The notes under the pieces are model-generated. The model worked only from the letters and a program-made list of their open reading frames with translations, had not been told where the DNA came from and did no database searches. 64,000 bases of DNA from the NCBI RefSeq assembly GCF_005670685.2, contig NZ_CP062008.1, positions 4,836,001 to 4,900,000 on the forward strand, read 5' to 3'. The stretch's first letter is position 1, and every line of letters starts with the position of its first letter. Source of the DNA: Mycolicibacterium mucogenicum DSM 44124. GTDB taxonomy: Bacteria > Actinomycetota > Actinomycetes > Mycobacteriales > Mycobacteriaceae. Below, in pieces: positions 17,240 to 25,725 of the stretch. Position numbers and translations under genes: made by a program.

Positions 17240-17953
17240 TCAGCGGCGGGATCGGACCTTTTTGACGGCCTGGTCCCACAGCAGCGCCGTGGTGGCCTTG
17301 AGAGCCGTCGGCTTGAGCAGCTCGCGGGACATCAGGGCCGTCGCACTGGCCTTGGTGGCGGCCGAGGCCTTCGACATGTGCCCGGAGTCGAACGGGGGCT
17401 GCGGGTCGTATTCCATGGACAGCTGGATGGCCTTGGCCTTGTCCTCGCCGCCGATCTGCGCGGCCAGCCACAGGCCGAGGTCGATTCCGGCCGAGACACC
17501 CGCGCAGGTGACGATGCGGTCGGCCGACTGCACGATCCGCTCGTCGGTGACGGGTTCGACGCCGAACGTGCGCAGCAGCTGCACGGCCGCCCAGTGCGAC
17601 GTCGCGCGCTTGCCCTTCAGCAGTCCAGAGGCGCCCAGGATCACCGAGCCCGAGCACACCGACGCCGTCCACGTGGTGGTCTCGTGGGCCCGCCGCAGCC
17701 ACTCCAGCAGCTTCTCGTCGCGGGCGTGCTCCAGGGTGCTGAACCCGCCCGGGATCAGGATGATGTCGGGCGACGGGGTCTCGTCGAACGAGTGGGTGGC
17801 GCCCACCAGCAGCACCGCGGAGTCGGCGACGATCGGGCCCGGCTCATGCCAGACGAAACGGACCTCGGTGTCGGGCAGCCAGCGCAACGACTCGTACGGC
17901 CCGATGAAGTCGAGGGCCGTGAACCCCGGGTACAGGACGATGGCAACTTGCAT
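17240..17953 (-). CDS. DJ-1/PfpI-family protein, isonitrile hydratase candidate
   Basis: A 237-residue protein whose first ~190 residues are a DJ-1/PfpI fold: VAIVLYPGFTALDFIGPYESL (3-23), IILIPGG (~64-70), nucleophile-elbow cysteine in ASVCSGS (~97-103) and ATSHW. The family includes isonitrile (cyclohexyl-isocyanide) hydratases, which need a cysteine and an N-terminal aspartate; both are present here. The last ~45 residues are a basic tail. It lies 9 bases after a GlxA-like regulator and in the same direction as an isonitrile biosynthetic operon, so an isonitrile-acting role is plausible but untested. Other DJ-1 members do quite different things. Confidence 0.82.
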   Translation of the reverse strand: MQVAIVLYPGFTALDFIGPYESLRWLPDTEVRFVWHEPGPIVADSAVLLVGATHSFDETPSPDIILIPGGFSTLEHARDEKLLEWLRRAHETTTWTASVCSGSVILGASGLLKGKRATSHWAAVQLLRTFGVEPVTDERIVQSADRIVTCAGVSAGIDLGLWLAAQIGGEDKAKAIQLSMEYDPQPPFDSGHMSKASAATKASATALMSRELLKPTALKATTALLWDQAVKKVRSRR

Positions 17954-17962
17954 GATCTCTCC

Positions 17963-18931
17963 CTACGCGAACGTCTTGCGGTACTGGTCTGGTGAAACCC
18001 CTACGCGCCGAACGAAACTGCGGCGCAGCGTCTCGGCGCTGCCGAAGCCGCAGCGGGCGGCGATGGCGGTGACGGTGTCGTCGGTCTCGGTGAGTTGCCG
18101 ACGGGCCGCGTCGGTACGGACGCGCTCGACGTAGGCCGCCGGCGGCTCCCCCACCTCGGCGGTGAAGGTTCGGGTGAAGTGCCGCGGGCTCATCGCGGCG
18201 GCACGCGCCAGTTCCGGAACACTGTGTGCCCCGGCGGGTTCGGCTTCGATGAGCTCCTGCACGTCGCGGATCGGTTCCCGCTTGGCGCGCGGCATCCACA
18301 CCGGCGGCGCGAACTGCGTCTGGCCACCGGGCCGGCGCAGGTACAGCACCAGCCAGCGGGCCACGTCCTGCGCGACGTCGGTGCCGTAGTCGTCTTCGAC
18401 GAGCGCCAGCGCCAGATCGATGCCCGCGGTGACGCCGGCCGCCGTCCACACCTGCTCGGAACTGCGGACGAAGATCGGGTCGGGATCGACGGCGATGCAG
18501 GGGAATTCGCGGGCGAGCTTGTCCGCCGAGGCCCAATGTGTGGTCGCCGAGCAGCCGTCGAGCAGGCCGGCCTCCGCCGCGAGGAACGCGCCGTTGCAGA
18601 CGCTCACGATCCGGCGCGCGTTCGGTGCGGCGGTGCGAATCCAGTCGATGACGGCCGGGTTGGTCCGCGCCTCGTCGACCCCCATGCCGCCGGGCAGCAC
18701 GATGGTGTCGATCGGCTCGTTGGGGTCGGGCGGCGGCTTGGCGACGAACTCGAGCCCGGTCAAGGTGGTGACGGGACCGCCGTCGGCCGCGGCCAGGACC
18801 GGCGTGTAGCCCTCGCCGGCCCGCCCCATCGCGGCCAGTTGCAGTGTCGCTCCCATGAACACGTCGAAGGGGCCGACCACGTCGAGGGCCTGCACCCCAC
18901 GGAAGCCGAGCAGCACCACAGATCGCGTCAC
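17963..18931 (-). CDS. GlxA-type regulator: DJ-1/PfpI domain plus AraC HTH
   Basis: 322 residues. Residues ~1-200 are a DJ-1/PfpI-like sensor (LLGFRGVQALDVVGPFDVF; elbow VSVCNGA; ATTHW). The last ~90 are an AraC/XylS DNA-binding domain with two helix-turn-helix units (SVPELARAAAMSPRHFTRTF and TVTAIAARCGFGSAETLRRSF). The start is GTG at 18931. Members activate or repress neighbouring genes. The close downstream DJ-1 gene and the upstream metal/isonitrile genes are the likely targets, by inference. The 77-base gap upstream holds a GCCGTGG/CCACGG dyad that could be its site. Confidence 0.88.
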   Translation of the reverse strand: MTRSVVLLGFRGVQALDVVGPFDVFMGATLQLAAMGRAGEGYTPVLAAADGGPVTTLTGLEFVAKPPPDPNEPIDTIVLPGGMGVDEARTNPAVIDWIRTAAPNARRIVSVCNGAFLAAEAGLLDGCSATTHWASADKLAREFPCIAVDPDPIFVRSSEQVWTAAGVTAGIDLALALVEDDYGTDVAQDVARWLVLYLRRPGGQTQFAPPVWMPRAKREPIRDVQELIEAEPAGAHSVPELARAAAMSPRHFTRTFTAEVGEPPAAYVERVRTDAARRQLTETDDTVTAIAARCGFGSAETLRRSFVRRVGVSPDQYRKTFA

Positions 18932-19008
18932 GCCTCTATCGTGCGACGCCGTGGTCCATGGCGTCTACGCCACGGACCCCACAAATTAGGACACGCCGGT
19001 CAGCGGCA

Positions 19009-19335
19009 TCAGGTCCGGCCGAGGATTCCTCCGACGAGCCGCTGCAGCGGGCCGCGCGGCGAGCTGTCCACCACGGGCGCGCCGGCGCGCGGTGCGGCGC
19101 CGTAGCCCGCTGCCACCACGGCGTCGCACAGCTCGGCCGGGCTGATGTCACGGTCGGTCTCGATGGTGGCGGTCTTGGTGGCAAAGCTGACCGATGCGTG
19201 CACACCGTCGATCTTGTTGAGAACTTTCTGCACGCGCCGGGAACACATGCCGCACGACATTCCGGTGATGTCGAGATAGATCGCTCCGGTGGCCGGAGCG
19301 TCGCTGCGGGGTTCGGTCACATCTGTCAAAGTCAT
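19009..19335 (-). CDS. Heavy-metal-associated (HMA) domain protein
   Basis: 108 residues. A single ferredoxin-like HMA domain (~17-82) carries the metal-binding loop GMSCGMCSRRV (CxxC) and a typical C-terminal half (GVHASVSFATKTATIE, then LCDAVVAAGYGA). It resembles CopZ-like copper chaperones with a short extra tail. The ATG overlaps the stop of the NRPS gene (ATGA), so it is translated together with the metallophore enzyme. No signal peptide is seen, so it should bind metal, probably Cu(I), in the cytosol. Confidence 0.9.
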   Translation of the reverse strand: MTLTDVTEPRSDAPATGAIYLDITGMSCGMCSRRVQKVLNKIDGVHASVSFATKTATIETDRDISPAELCDAVVAAGYGAAPRAGAPVVDSSPRGPLQRLVGGILGRT

Positions 19336-22300
19336 GTCCTCACAATCTGATCGGCGCCGAAGACACCGTCAAGCGACTGCGGCGTGCTGATGCACTCCGC
19401 GATGGATTCGAAATCGATGTCGACAGTGGGATATTCGGCGAGGTACTCGGCATACGTGCGGCCCCGCAACCTCGCCCCCAACCCGACCCACGCGTCGAGC
19501 ACCGCCCAGCGCTGCGGATTCCGGGCGGCCCACGCACTGTGATCCAGCCGGTCCTTCCACTCCGCGAGTCCGATGACCTCAGCTCCGAGGCTGCCGAGAA
19601 ACGCTGTGTAGGGCAGCTTTTCGCCGCGCAGTACCGTCATGCCGCGACCCAGCCCCACCGCAGGCGACAGCCCGGGAAGCAGCCCGAGAATGCTGTGTGC
19701 GGCGGCCACGCCGGTCGTGACCTCTTCGGTGACGGGCAGCACCGGGCAGGCCCCCAGCGCGGCGCAGGCATCGACCATCGCGACCAGGATGTCCGACGAC
19801 CGCGCGAGTTGGCGGGCGTCACCGAGCACCCTGGGCAGCCGCACCACCGAGAAGTCCAGGTCGCTCGCGGCGCGCGAGACAGCCATCTCCGCCAACGACT
19901 TCGACGCGGCGTAGGGGTACGGCGCATGGCGGGGGTCGGTCACGCGGGGCGCCGTCACGTCGGCGTTCACCACGAAAGTCGACAGCTGGACCAACCCGAC
20001 GCCGCGCCCCGCACACGCCTCGGCGATCGACGCCACCGCGGATACGTTGGCCGCCCGCAGCCGCCGGTATGGCACCAACACGTTGGTGTTGCCGATGCAG
20101 TTCACCACGGTGTGGGCGCCGACGCCGTCGAAAAGGGCACCGAGTTCCGCGGGGCCCAGACGCTCAGGTACCCGGACGATGTCGACCCCACCCACTGCGC
20201 ACAGTCTCGACCACGGGTCATGCTCGGGCAGTGGCGATCTCGCGGCGAACACCACGTTGGGGCAGTCGAGCCCGGCGTCTTTGCGGTCGAGGATCGCCTG
20301 CGCGAACCCGGTGCCCAGAATGCCCGACGCACCCAGGATCACGACGGTCGGTGCGCCGCCAACGGGCCCGCGGGTCGCCGGCGCGCAGCCCCGGCCCGCT
20401 GCCGCCAGGTCGTCGGCGATCTGGGCCGCGGTCTCCTCGTCCATCCAGGTCTCGACGTCAGGTCTGCGGCCGACAATGCCGGCGGCGGAGTCCGCACCGA
20501 TCAGATCGAGAATCGACAGCTGCCAATCGAGGAACCGTCGCGTCTCTGGCAGGATACGAATCAGGTCCAGCGACCCGATGCCCTCGTCCAACAGAGACGC
20601 TTCCGGCCCGATCGGGCGACCGAGCCGGCGGCTCCACATCTCGGCGAGCGCGGCTGCCCGCGGGCCCACCTCGGTGCCGGCGCGCGGAACCTCATTCCCC
20701 ACAGCCAGTTTCGCGCGGTCGACTTTCCCGTTGGGCTGTCGTGGGATACGCGGGACTCCGACGACGTGAAATGCCGGTGCCCCTTGCGCTTTCGCCAGGC
20801 CCCCAATCCTGACGCGGGCGGCCGGATCGTCGTTCCCCGCACAAGTCTGTCGAGTTTGGAACCAGATGCCCAGGCCGTTGCCCGCCAGTTCCACCGCCAC
20901 ATCGGCTATCTCGGGGACCGCCGCCAAAAGGCGCAGCAGTTCGGCGATGTCGAACCGCTTACCGGCGATCTTCACCACGGCGTCGCGACGTCCGGCCAGC
21001 ACGGGATAACCGGCGGCGTCTGTCGTCACGCGGTCGCCGGTGGCGAACACCCGATGTCGGGAGCCGTCGGCCGTCTGTACCGTGCCGAAGCTCGGGCCGT
21101 CCAGCCCGAGGTAACCGGCCGACACCAGCTCCCCGACAACGACCACTTCCCCGAACGCGACGCACACCGAGCCCGGCACCAGCGGGCGGCCCAGCCTGGC
21201 CGTGGCCGGCGCGGGTTCACCGGCACCGATCGGCAATTGCGTGACGACCACCGTCGTCTCGGTCGGGCCGTACGTCGAGACCAGCGAGATGCCCTGGCCC
21301 GCAACCGCACCCCGCCACTTGTCGACGGCGGAAGGCCGGACAGCCTCGCCGCCGATGATCACCTGGCGCAGCGCCGAGCCACCCAGCGCCGTCAGTGCCG
21401 CGTCGTCCTCGCACAGCAGATGCCAGATCGCAGTGGGCAGGTCGAGAACGGTGGCGATGTGCGCCGCGACATCGCGGGTCAGCGCGGGCAGGTCACCGGC
21501 GCGCATCGCGGCCGACCGGACCACGCGCGCGCCGCAGGACAGGGCGCCGAACACCTCCTCCACGCTGATGTCCGACGTCAGCGGGGCACACTGCAGGATG
21601 GTGTCGGCCGGCCCCCAGCCGTAAGCGTCCCGCACCGCGGCGCAGAAGATCGCCAGCGAACCGTGCGTCACCGGAACAAGTTTGGGCTGCCCCGTCGAAC
21701 CCGACGTGGGCATCACATACGCGAGCCGGGAGCCCAGCCCATGGTCTAGCAGGGCCCGGCCGATGCGGTCGTCGACGAGTTCTCTTGTCGCGCCGTCATC
21801 CTCGGCGACCGGCGCGGTGAGGTCGACCGCGTGCGCACCGGTGCCGCAATGCTCGGCAATGGCGCTGACTCGCGACGCCACGTCGCCGGACGTCGCGCAG
21901 ACGCTGTAGCCGCAGCCTGCCAGGTGGCACGCGATCAGCAGCTCCACCGCGCGCTGGGAGTCGTCGTCGACGAAGACCAGGACGTCGCCGGGATCGACAC
22001 CGCGGCGGACGATCTCGGCGATCCACTGGTCGACGCCGGGGCCGCGGCACTGGTCGAGATCGACGTCCAGGAACCAGGCGCGCACACCGTCCGGCACCTG
22101 CGCGGGCAGTTCGGCGCCGGCCTCGAGCCGACCGTCGGCGCCGAGCCCTGACCACTCGCCGACGGTCAATGCGATCGGCAGGTCCCAGTGCGCATCCATC
22201 GATCGCAGTGCCGCGACGATGCGACCGGCGACGTCGGCGGGTTCGGAGTGATCGTGCCGTGCCCAGATGGCGAAGTCGATGGTGCGCCGCGCTTCATCGT

Positions 22301-23450
22301 GGACGCAAGCAACCGTCATCCCTTCCACCGGGCCGATATCGGTGACCACCGGGGGTTCGGACAGGTACGGGCCCAGCTCCGGGGCGGACCGGCCGCGCAT
22401 GTAGTTCACGGTCAGCGCGTCGACGGGTGCACCGCGGGTGATCGCCAGATGCATGCGGCGGTAGCGCTCTTCCCGAAACCATCGGCGGCGCAGTGCTTTG
22501 ACGTAGCCGCGGTCGATCGCGGTGACGACATCCCGGACCGCGGCGAAGGGTGCGAACCGAACCGGGTGGGCCACCGAGTTCACCAGGCAGGTGGCGACAT
22601 TCAGCTCCGGCGCACCGAAGCGGTTGTCCACCGGGTGCACGAGGAGAGCCTCGGTGCTGTGGCGCAGGCCGGCGTGCACCGCCGTCGCGGCGGCGGCGAC
22701 CAGGATGTTCAGCGGCACCTGTCTGGCCTCGCTGAGCGCCACGATCTCGTCATAGCCCCGGCCGGCGACTCGACGCGATTCGCGCAGCACGCCGCGGCCG
22801 GCGGTGCCGAGCCCCGCTTCGGCAGTGCCCGGCACGGAACTCCCGTGCAGGGCGCCTTCGGTCAATTCGCGACGCACCGCGGCGACGTGGCGTTCGGTCG
22901 ACTCCGCCACTTTCCCGCGTTCGCTGCGGTGCGCCGCGGCGAGCGCCGCCAAACCTGCTGTGGTGCTGGGCTTCTGCTCGGCGTCACCCAGATGCCGCGC
23001 CAGGTCGGCTTCGATGATTGCGGTGGCCGCGCCGTCGAGCAGGATGTGGTGGGTCTGCGCGTCCATGCCCACCACCCGGCCGTCGACGTCGGTGTGCACG
23101 ACATAGCGCACCAGCGGGGTTTCGAGAATGCCGTCCGCCCATGACGCTTCCAACGCGCCGCCGACGGGGTCGGTCGGCACTCGCACCCGGATGATGTCCT
23201 GAACCTGCAGGCGGGCAACCAGATCCGGATACCCGTCACCGGCTGTCGACGGATCCAGCACGCACAGCGGAATGGGGTTGTCCCGCACCGCCGCTTCCAG
23301 CGCGGACAGGAATGTCGCGAGCGCCACGGGCCGGAACCGGTAACTCTTGCCGATCAGGTACAGCGCGGGATCAGGGTCCTGCAGCACGCCGTGGTAGATG
23401 TTCTGCTGAGAGACACTCAGCGGAATCCGGCCCTCGTCAGACGCCACCAC
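19332..23450 (-). CDS. nrp: Single-module NRPS (C-A-PCP-reductase) of isonitrile lipopeptide synthesis
   Basis: 1372 residues. The condensation domain (~5-430) has an intact HHILLDG (134-140). The adenylation domain (~450-915) has YVMPTSGSTGQPK (578-590), TYGPTETT (736-743) and NGK (907-909). The carrier domain has its phosphopantetheine serine at 960 (GIGSLDL). The thioester-reductase domain (~1030-1372) has GASGILG (1040-1046) and Y1180/K1184 (YAASK). Hand alignment gives the specificity code D-I-E-D-I-G-T-V-V-K; two acidic pocket residues suggest lysine or ornithine. The enzyme should join isonitrile-acyl chains to that amino acid and release an aldehyde or alcohol. M. tuberculosis Nrp (Rv0101) is about 2500 residues with two modules, so this one is a shorter type. 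The GTG start overlaps the ACP gene by 14 bases; a second GTG follows immediately. Confidence 0.93.
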   Translation of the reverse strand: MVASDEGRIPLSVSQQNIYHGVLQDPDPALYLIGKSYRFRPVALATFLSALEAAVRDNPIPLCVLDPSTAGDGYPDLVARLQVQDIIRVRVPTDPVGGALEASWADGILETPLVRYVVHTDVDGRVVGMDAQTHHILLDGAATAIIEADLARHLGDAEQKPSTTAGLAALAAAHRSERGKVAESTERHVAAVRRELTEGALHGSSVPGTAEAGLGTAGRGVLRESRRVAGRGYDEIVALSEARQVPLNILVAAAATAVHAGLRHSTEALLVHPVDNRFGAPELNVATCLVNSVAHPVRFAPFAAVRDVVTAIDRGYVKALRRRWFREERYRRMHLAITRGAPVDALTVNYMRGRSAPELGPYLSEPPVVTDIGPVEGMTVACVHDEARRTIDFAIWARHDHSEPADVAGRIVAALRSMDAHWDLPIALTVGEWSGLGADGRLEAGAELPAQVPDGVRAWFLDVDLDQCRGPGVDQWIAEIVRRGVDPGDVLVFVDDDSQRAVELLIACHLAGCGYSVCATSGDVASRVSAIAEHCGTGAHAVDLTAPVAEDDGATRELVDDRIGRALLDHGLGSRLAYVMPTSGSTGQPKLVPVTHGSLAIFCAAVRDAYGWGPADTILQCAPLTSDISVEEVFGALSCGARVVRSAAMRAGDLPALTRDVAAHIATVLDLPTAIWHLLCEDDAALTALGGSALRQVIIGGEAVRPSAVDKWRGAVAGQGISLVSTYGPTETTVVVTQLPIGAGEPAPATARLGRPLVPGSVCVAFGEVVVVGELVSAGYLGLDGPSFGTVQTADGSRHRVFATGDRVTTDAAGYPVLAGRRDAVVKIAGKRFDIAELLRLLAAVPEIADVAVELAGNGLGIWFQTRQTCAGNDDPAARVRIGGLAKAQGAPAFHVVGVPRIPRQPNGKVDRAKLAVGNEVPRAGTEVGPRAAALAEMWSRRLGRPIGPEASLLDEGIGSLDLIRILPETRRFLDWQLSILDLIGADSAAGIVGRRPDVETWMDEETAAQIADDLAAAGRGCAPATRGPVGGAPTVVILGASGILGTGFAQAILDRKDAGLDCPNVVFAARSPLPEHDPWSRLCAVGGVDIVRVPERLGPAELGALFDGVGAHTVVNCIGNTNVLVPYRRLRAANVSAVASIAEACAGRGVGLVQLSTFVVNADVTAPRVTDPRHAPYPYAASKSLAEMAVSRAASDLDFSVVRLPRVLGDARQLARSSDILVAMVDACAALGACPVLPVTEEVTTGVAAAHSILGLLPGLSPAVGLGRGMTVLRGEKLPYTAFLGSLGAEVIGLAEWKDRLDHSAWAARNPQRWAVLDAWVGLGARLRGRTYAEYLAEYPTVDIDFESIAECISTPQSLDGVFGADQIVRT

Positions 23451-23682
23451 GGACGCCCGCCAATTCCCGGACCCAGCCGTCGATCGTCAACTCCTGCGCC
23501 AGCCGCTTCAGCAGGTCCGATTCCCGTTCCACCCCAAGACGTTTCATGAGCAGGACGAACCGCACCGAGTCCAGCCCGAGTTCGCGCAGATCGGTGGCGT
23601 CGCCGTCGAACAGGTCGGATTCGTCGATGTAGAGCACGTCGGCGACGGCGGCCAGGACACGGTCGCGGAGCCCGTCAGCCAT
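23437..23682 (-). CDS. Acyl carrier protein of the isonitrile lipopeptide pathway
   Basis: An 81-residue carrier protein with the phosphopantetheine serine in LGLDSVRF (~36-43) and the acidic DESDLFDGDATDLREL before it. It should carry the fatty acyl chain while glycine is added and the isonitrile is formed. It is the counterpart of Rv0100 and ScoB/MmaB by position and type. The ATG overlaps the ligase gene by 8 bases and its end overlaps the NRPS start, so translation is coupled on both sides. Confidence 0.92.
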   Translation of the reverse strand: MADGLRDRVLAAVADVLYIDESDLFDGDATDLRELGLDSVRFVLLMKRLGVERESDLLKRLAQELTIDGWVRELAGVRGGV

Positions 23683-25183
23683 GGACCGTCGCTGCCAGTG
23701 CCGCCCGAATGACCTTGCCGGACTGCGTCCTCGGTATCTCGGGCACCAGCGTGATGGTCGACGGCCGGGCCATCGATTCCGACTCCGCCCGGTAGCGCGC
23801 CGCGATGGCCTGCTTGAGCCTGCGGGCCTGGCCTTCGTCGAGTTTTCCGGACGGGATCACCGCCAGGCCGATCAGGGCACCGAATTCGGGATCGGGAATC
23901 TCGAAGCAGGCCGCCGCGCCAACGCCAGGGACACTCTCGGCGATGCGGTCCACCTCGTCGGGTGCGACGTTGACGCCGCCGGAGATGATCATCTCCGAGG
24001 ACCGGCCCTTGATGTAGAAGTAACCGTCCGCGCCGCGCTCGAAGATGTCACCGGTGTTCACCCAGCCGTCGACCAGGATCTCACCGGTGCGCTCGGGATT
24101 GTTCCAGTACCCCAACATGTTTGCCGGTGACTTGATCCACAGGGTGCCCGACTCGGCGTTGTCGCCGCCTGCCAGACGGACCTCGACTCCGGGGTAGGGC
24201 TGCCCCACAGCGCCCGCCTCGATCCGGGCGATTGACCCCGCCGATGTCGGCAGACACAAGGCCGTACAACCGGTTTCGCTCAGACCGAAAACCTGCGCGG
24301 TGTGCACGCCTGCCGCCTCGACGAATTGCACGTCGGCCGCGATGGCACGCGATCCGCCGTAGCCGATCATCCGCAGCGGCGGCAGCGCCGCACCGGCCTT
24401 GACCTCAGACACCAGGCGCGTCAGCAGAGTGGGCACCAAACAGGTCGAGGCGATCTGGTTGGCGTTGAGAATCTCGGCCAGCGACGTGGAATTCTCACCG
24501 CCGGTGACACATTCGCTGCCGTGCAGCAGGCAGTTCAGGATCCACCACAGTCCGCCGATGTGGCTGGCCGGCAGCGGCGAGTACGTGGCTTCGCCGGCCA
24601 CCCAGCTGATCCAGGTCAGGTTCTCGCGCGCCAGGATGTCGGCCACGGCGAAGAACGTTCGATTAGGCAGCAGTACGGCTTTCGGTTCACCGGTGGTCCC
24701 GCTGGTGAAGATCATCGCCAGCGGATCGTCGGCGCCCAAGTCCGGTGGTGCGACGGCGGGCACGGCCTCACGATGCTCGGCGGTGCCGTCGGTGACGTCG
24801 ACGGCGATCACCGGGACGGCGCTCAGCGCCTCCGGCAGTGCCGCCGCCGCGGCTCCCGGGGTCAGGATAACCGCACTGGGGCCGGTGATCTCACCGAAGC
24901 GCGCAACCGTCGCGGTCGGGACAGCACGATCCACCAGCACCGCGATGGCACCGAGTTGCGCACACGCCAGCACCGCGACATAGGTCTCGGGACCGTTGTC
25001 GGACATCACGAATGCCCGGTCGCCGCGAGAAACCCCGTGCTCCCGGAGCTCGCCGGCCAGATGGTTCACCAAGGCGGGCAGCCGGCCGTACGTGACACTG
25101 CTGGTTCCGTCGCAGCGGCGCAACGCGACGGCCTGCGGCTGCAGCTGCGCCTGCGTGAGCAGCCGCCCCAGTACGGTGCTCAC
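23675..25183 (-). CDS. fadD10: Fatty acyl-ACP ligase (FadD10/ScoC type)
   Basis: A 502-residue ANL-superfamily enzyme. The P-loop is MIFTSGTTGEPKAV (~156-169), followed by VFGLSETGCTAL (~298), VNTGDIFERGADGYFYIKGR (~380-399) and the C-terminal lysine in RTQSGKVIRAAL (~488). In characterised isonitrile lipopeptide clusters this enzyme adenylates a fatty acid and loads it directly on the ACP. The gene order supports that assignment over a CoA ligase. The start is GTG overlapping the preceding stop (GTGA). Confidence 0.9.
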   Translation of the reverse strand: MSTVLGRLLTQAQLQPQAVALRRCDGTSSVTYGRLPALVNHLAGELREHGVSRGDRAFVMSDNGPETYVAVLACAQLGAIAVLVDRAVPTATVARFGEITGPSAVILTPGAAAAALPEALSAVPVIAVDVTDGTAEHREAVPAVAPPDLGADDPLAMIFTSGTTGEPKAVLLPNRTFFAVADILARENLTWISWVAGEATYSPLPASHIGGLWWILNCLLHGSECVTGGENSTSLAEILNANQIASTCLVPTLLTRLVSEVKAGAALPPLRMIGYGGSRAIAADVQFVEAAGVHTAQVFGLSETGCTALCLPTSAGSIARIEAGAVGQPYPGVEVRLAGGDNAESGTLWIKSPANMLGYWNNPERTGEILVDGWVNTGDIFERGADGYFYIKGRSSEMIISGGVNVAPDEVDRIAESVPGVGAAACFEIPDPEFGALIGLAVIPSGKLDEGQARRLKQAIAARYRAESESMARPSTITLVPEIPRTQSGKVIRAALAATVHG

Positions 25184-25725
25184 GGGATGTTGAGGATCGC
25201 GAGTTCGAACTCACCGAACGCGGACCCGCCGTCGTCGTCGTGGAACTCGATGGCGCACGGGACTTTCAGGTACCGCCAGCTCCGTTCGACGACCTCGATA
25301 CCTTCGCACGTCAGCCGGGCGGAGAACTTGCGCGCATCGATCTGCCGCTTGTAGCGCGATGCGGTGGACCGGATCAGCATGCTGGACAACTGGTTCTCGA
25401 AATAGTCGTCGAGCGACCAGCCCCGGAACCCGTCGATCTCGCCGTGGCGGACGGCCGGCGCGAACGCGGAGTAGGCGAGCTGGTTGAAGCACAACACCAG
25501 TTCGACGGCATTGAAATGCCCGGTGCTACGGATGTACACCGACTCCGGGATGCTGAAGTTGCCCGTCGCGAACATCGAATCGCCGGTGGCCCGGTACGTC
25601 GCATCCGTGAGATATCGGCAGCCCTTGTAGGAGTAGGGCTCCAGCACCCGGGCCAGCAGTTCCTCCGGAATCTGCTCGGTATCAACCCATTCCGCAACGG
25701 GTGAGGTCAGCTCGGTGGCGCTCAT
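25180..25725 (-). CDS. fcoT: FcoT-like hot-dog enzyme (ScoD/Rv0098 type)
   Basis: 181 residues (Rv0098 is 183). Signatures include VLEPYSYKGCRYLTDATYR (~27-45), the central FNAVELVLCFNQLAYSAF and WRYLKVPCAIEFHDDDGGSAFGEFELAIL. M. tuberculosis FcoT was first described as a long-chain acyl-CoA thioesterase. In isonitrile lipopeptide pathways its homologue adds glycine across an alpha,beta-unsaturated acyl-ACP. The ATG at 25725 overlaps the upstream stop (ATGA); the longer open frame is not supported. Confidence 0.92.
   Translation of the reverse strand: MSATELTSPVAEWVDTEQIPEELLARVLEPYSYKGCRYLTDATYRATGDSMFATGNFSIPESVYIRSTGHFNAVELVLCFNQLAYSAFAPAVRHGEIDGFRGWSLDDYFENQLSSMLIRSTASRYKRQIDARKFSARLTCEGIEVVERSWRYLKVPCAIEFHDDDGGSAFGEFELAILNIP

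Noticed and set aside
19539..21749. 736-residue plus-strand frame opposite the NRPS gene
   Set aside because: Antisense shadow; the NRPS motifs on the other strand are complete and in order.
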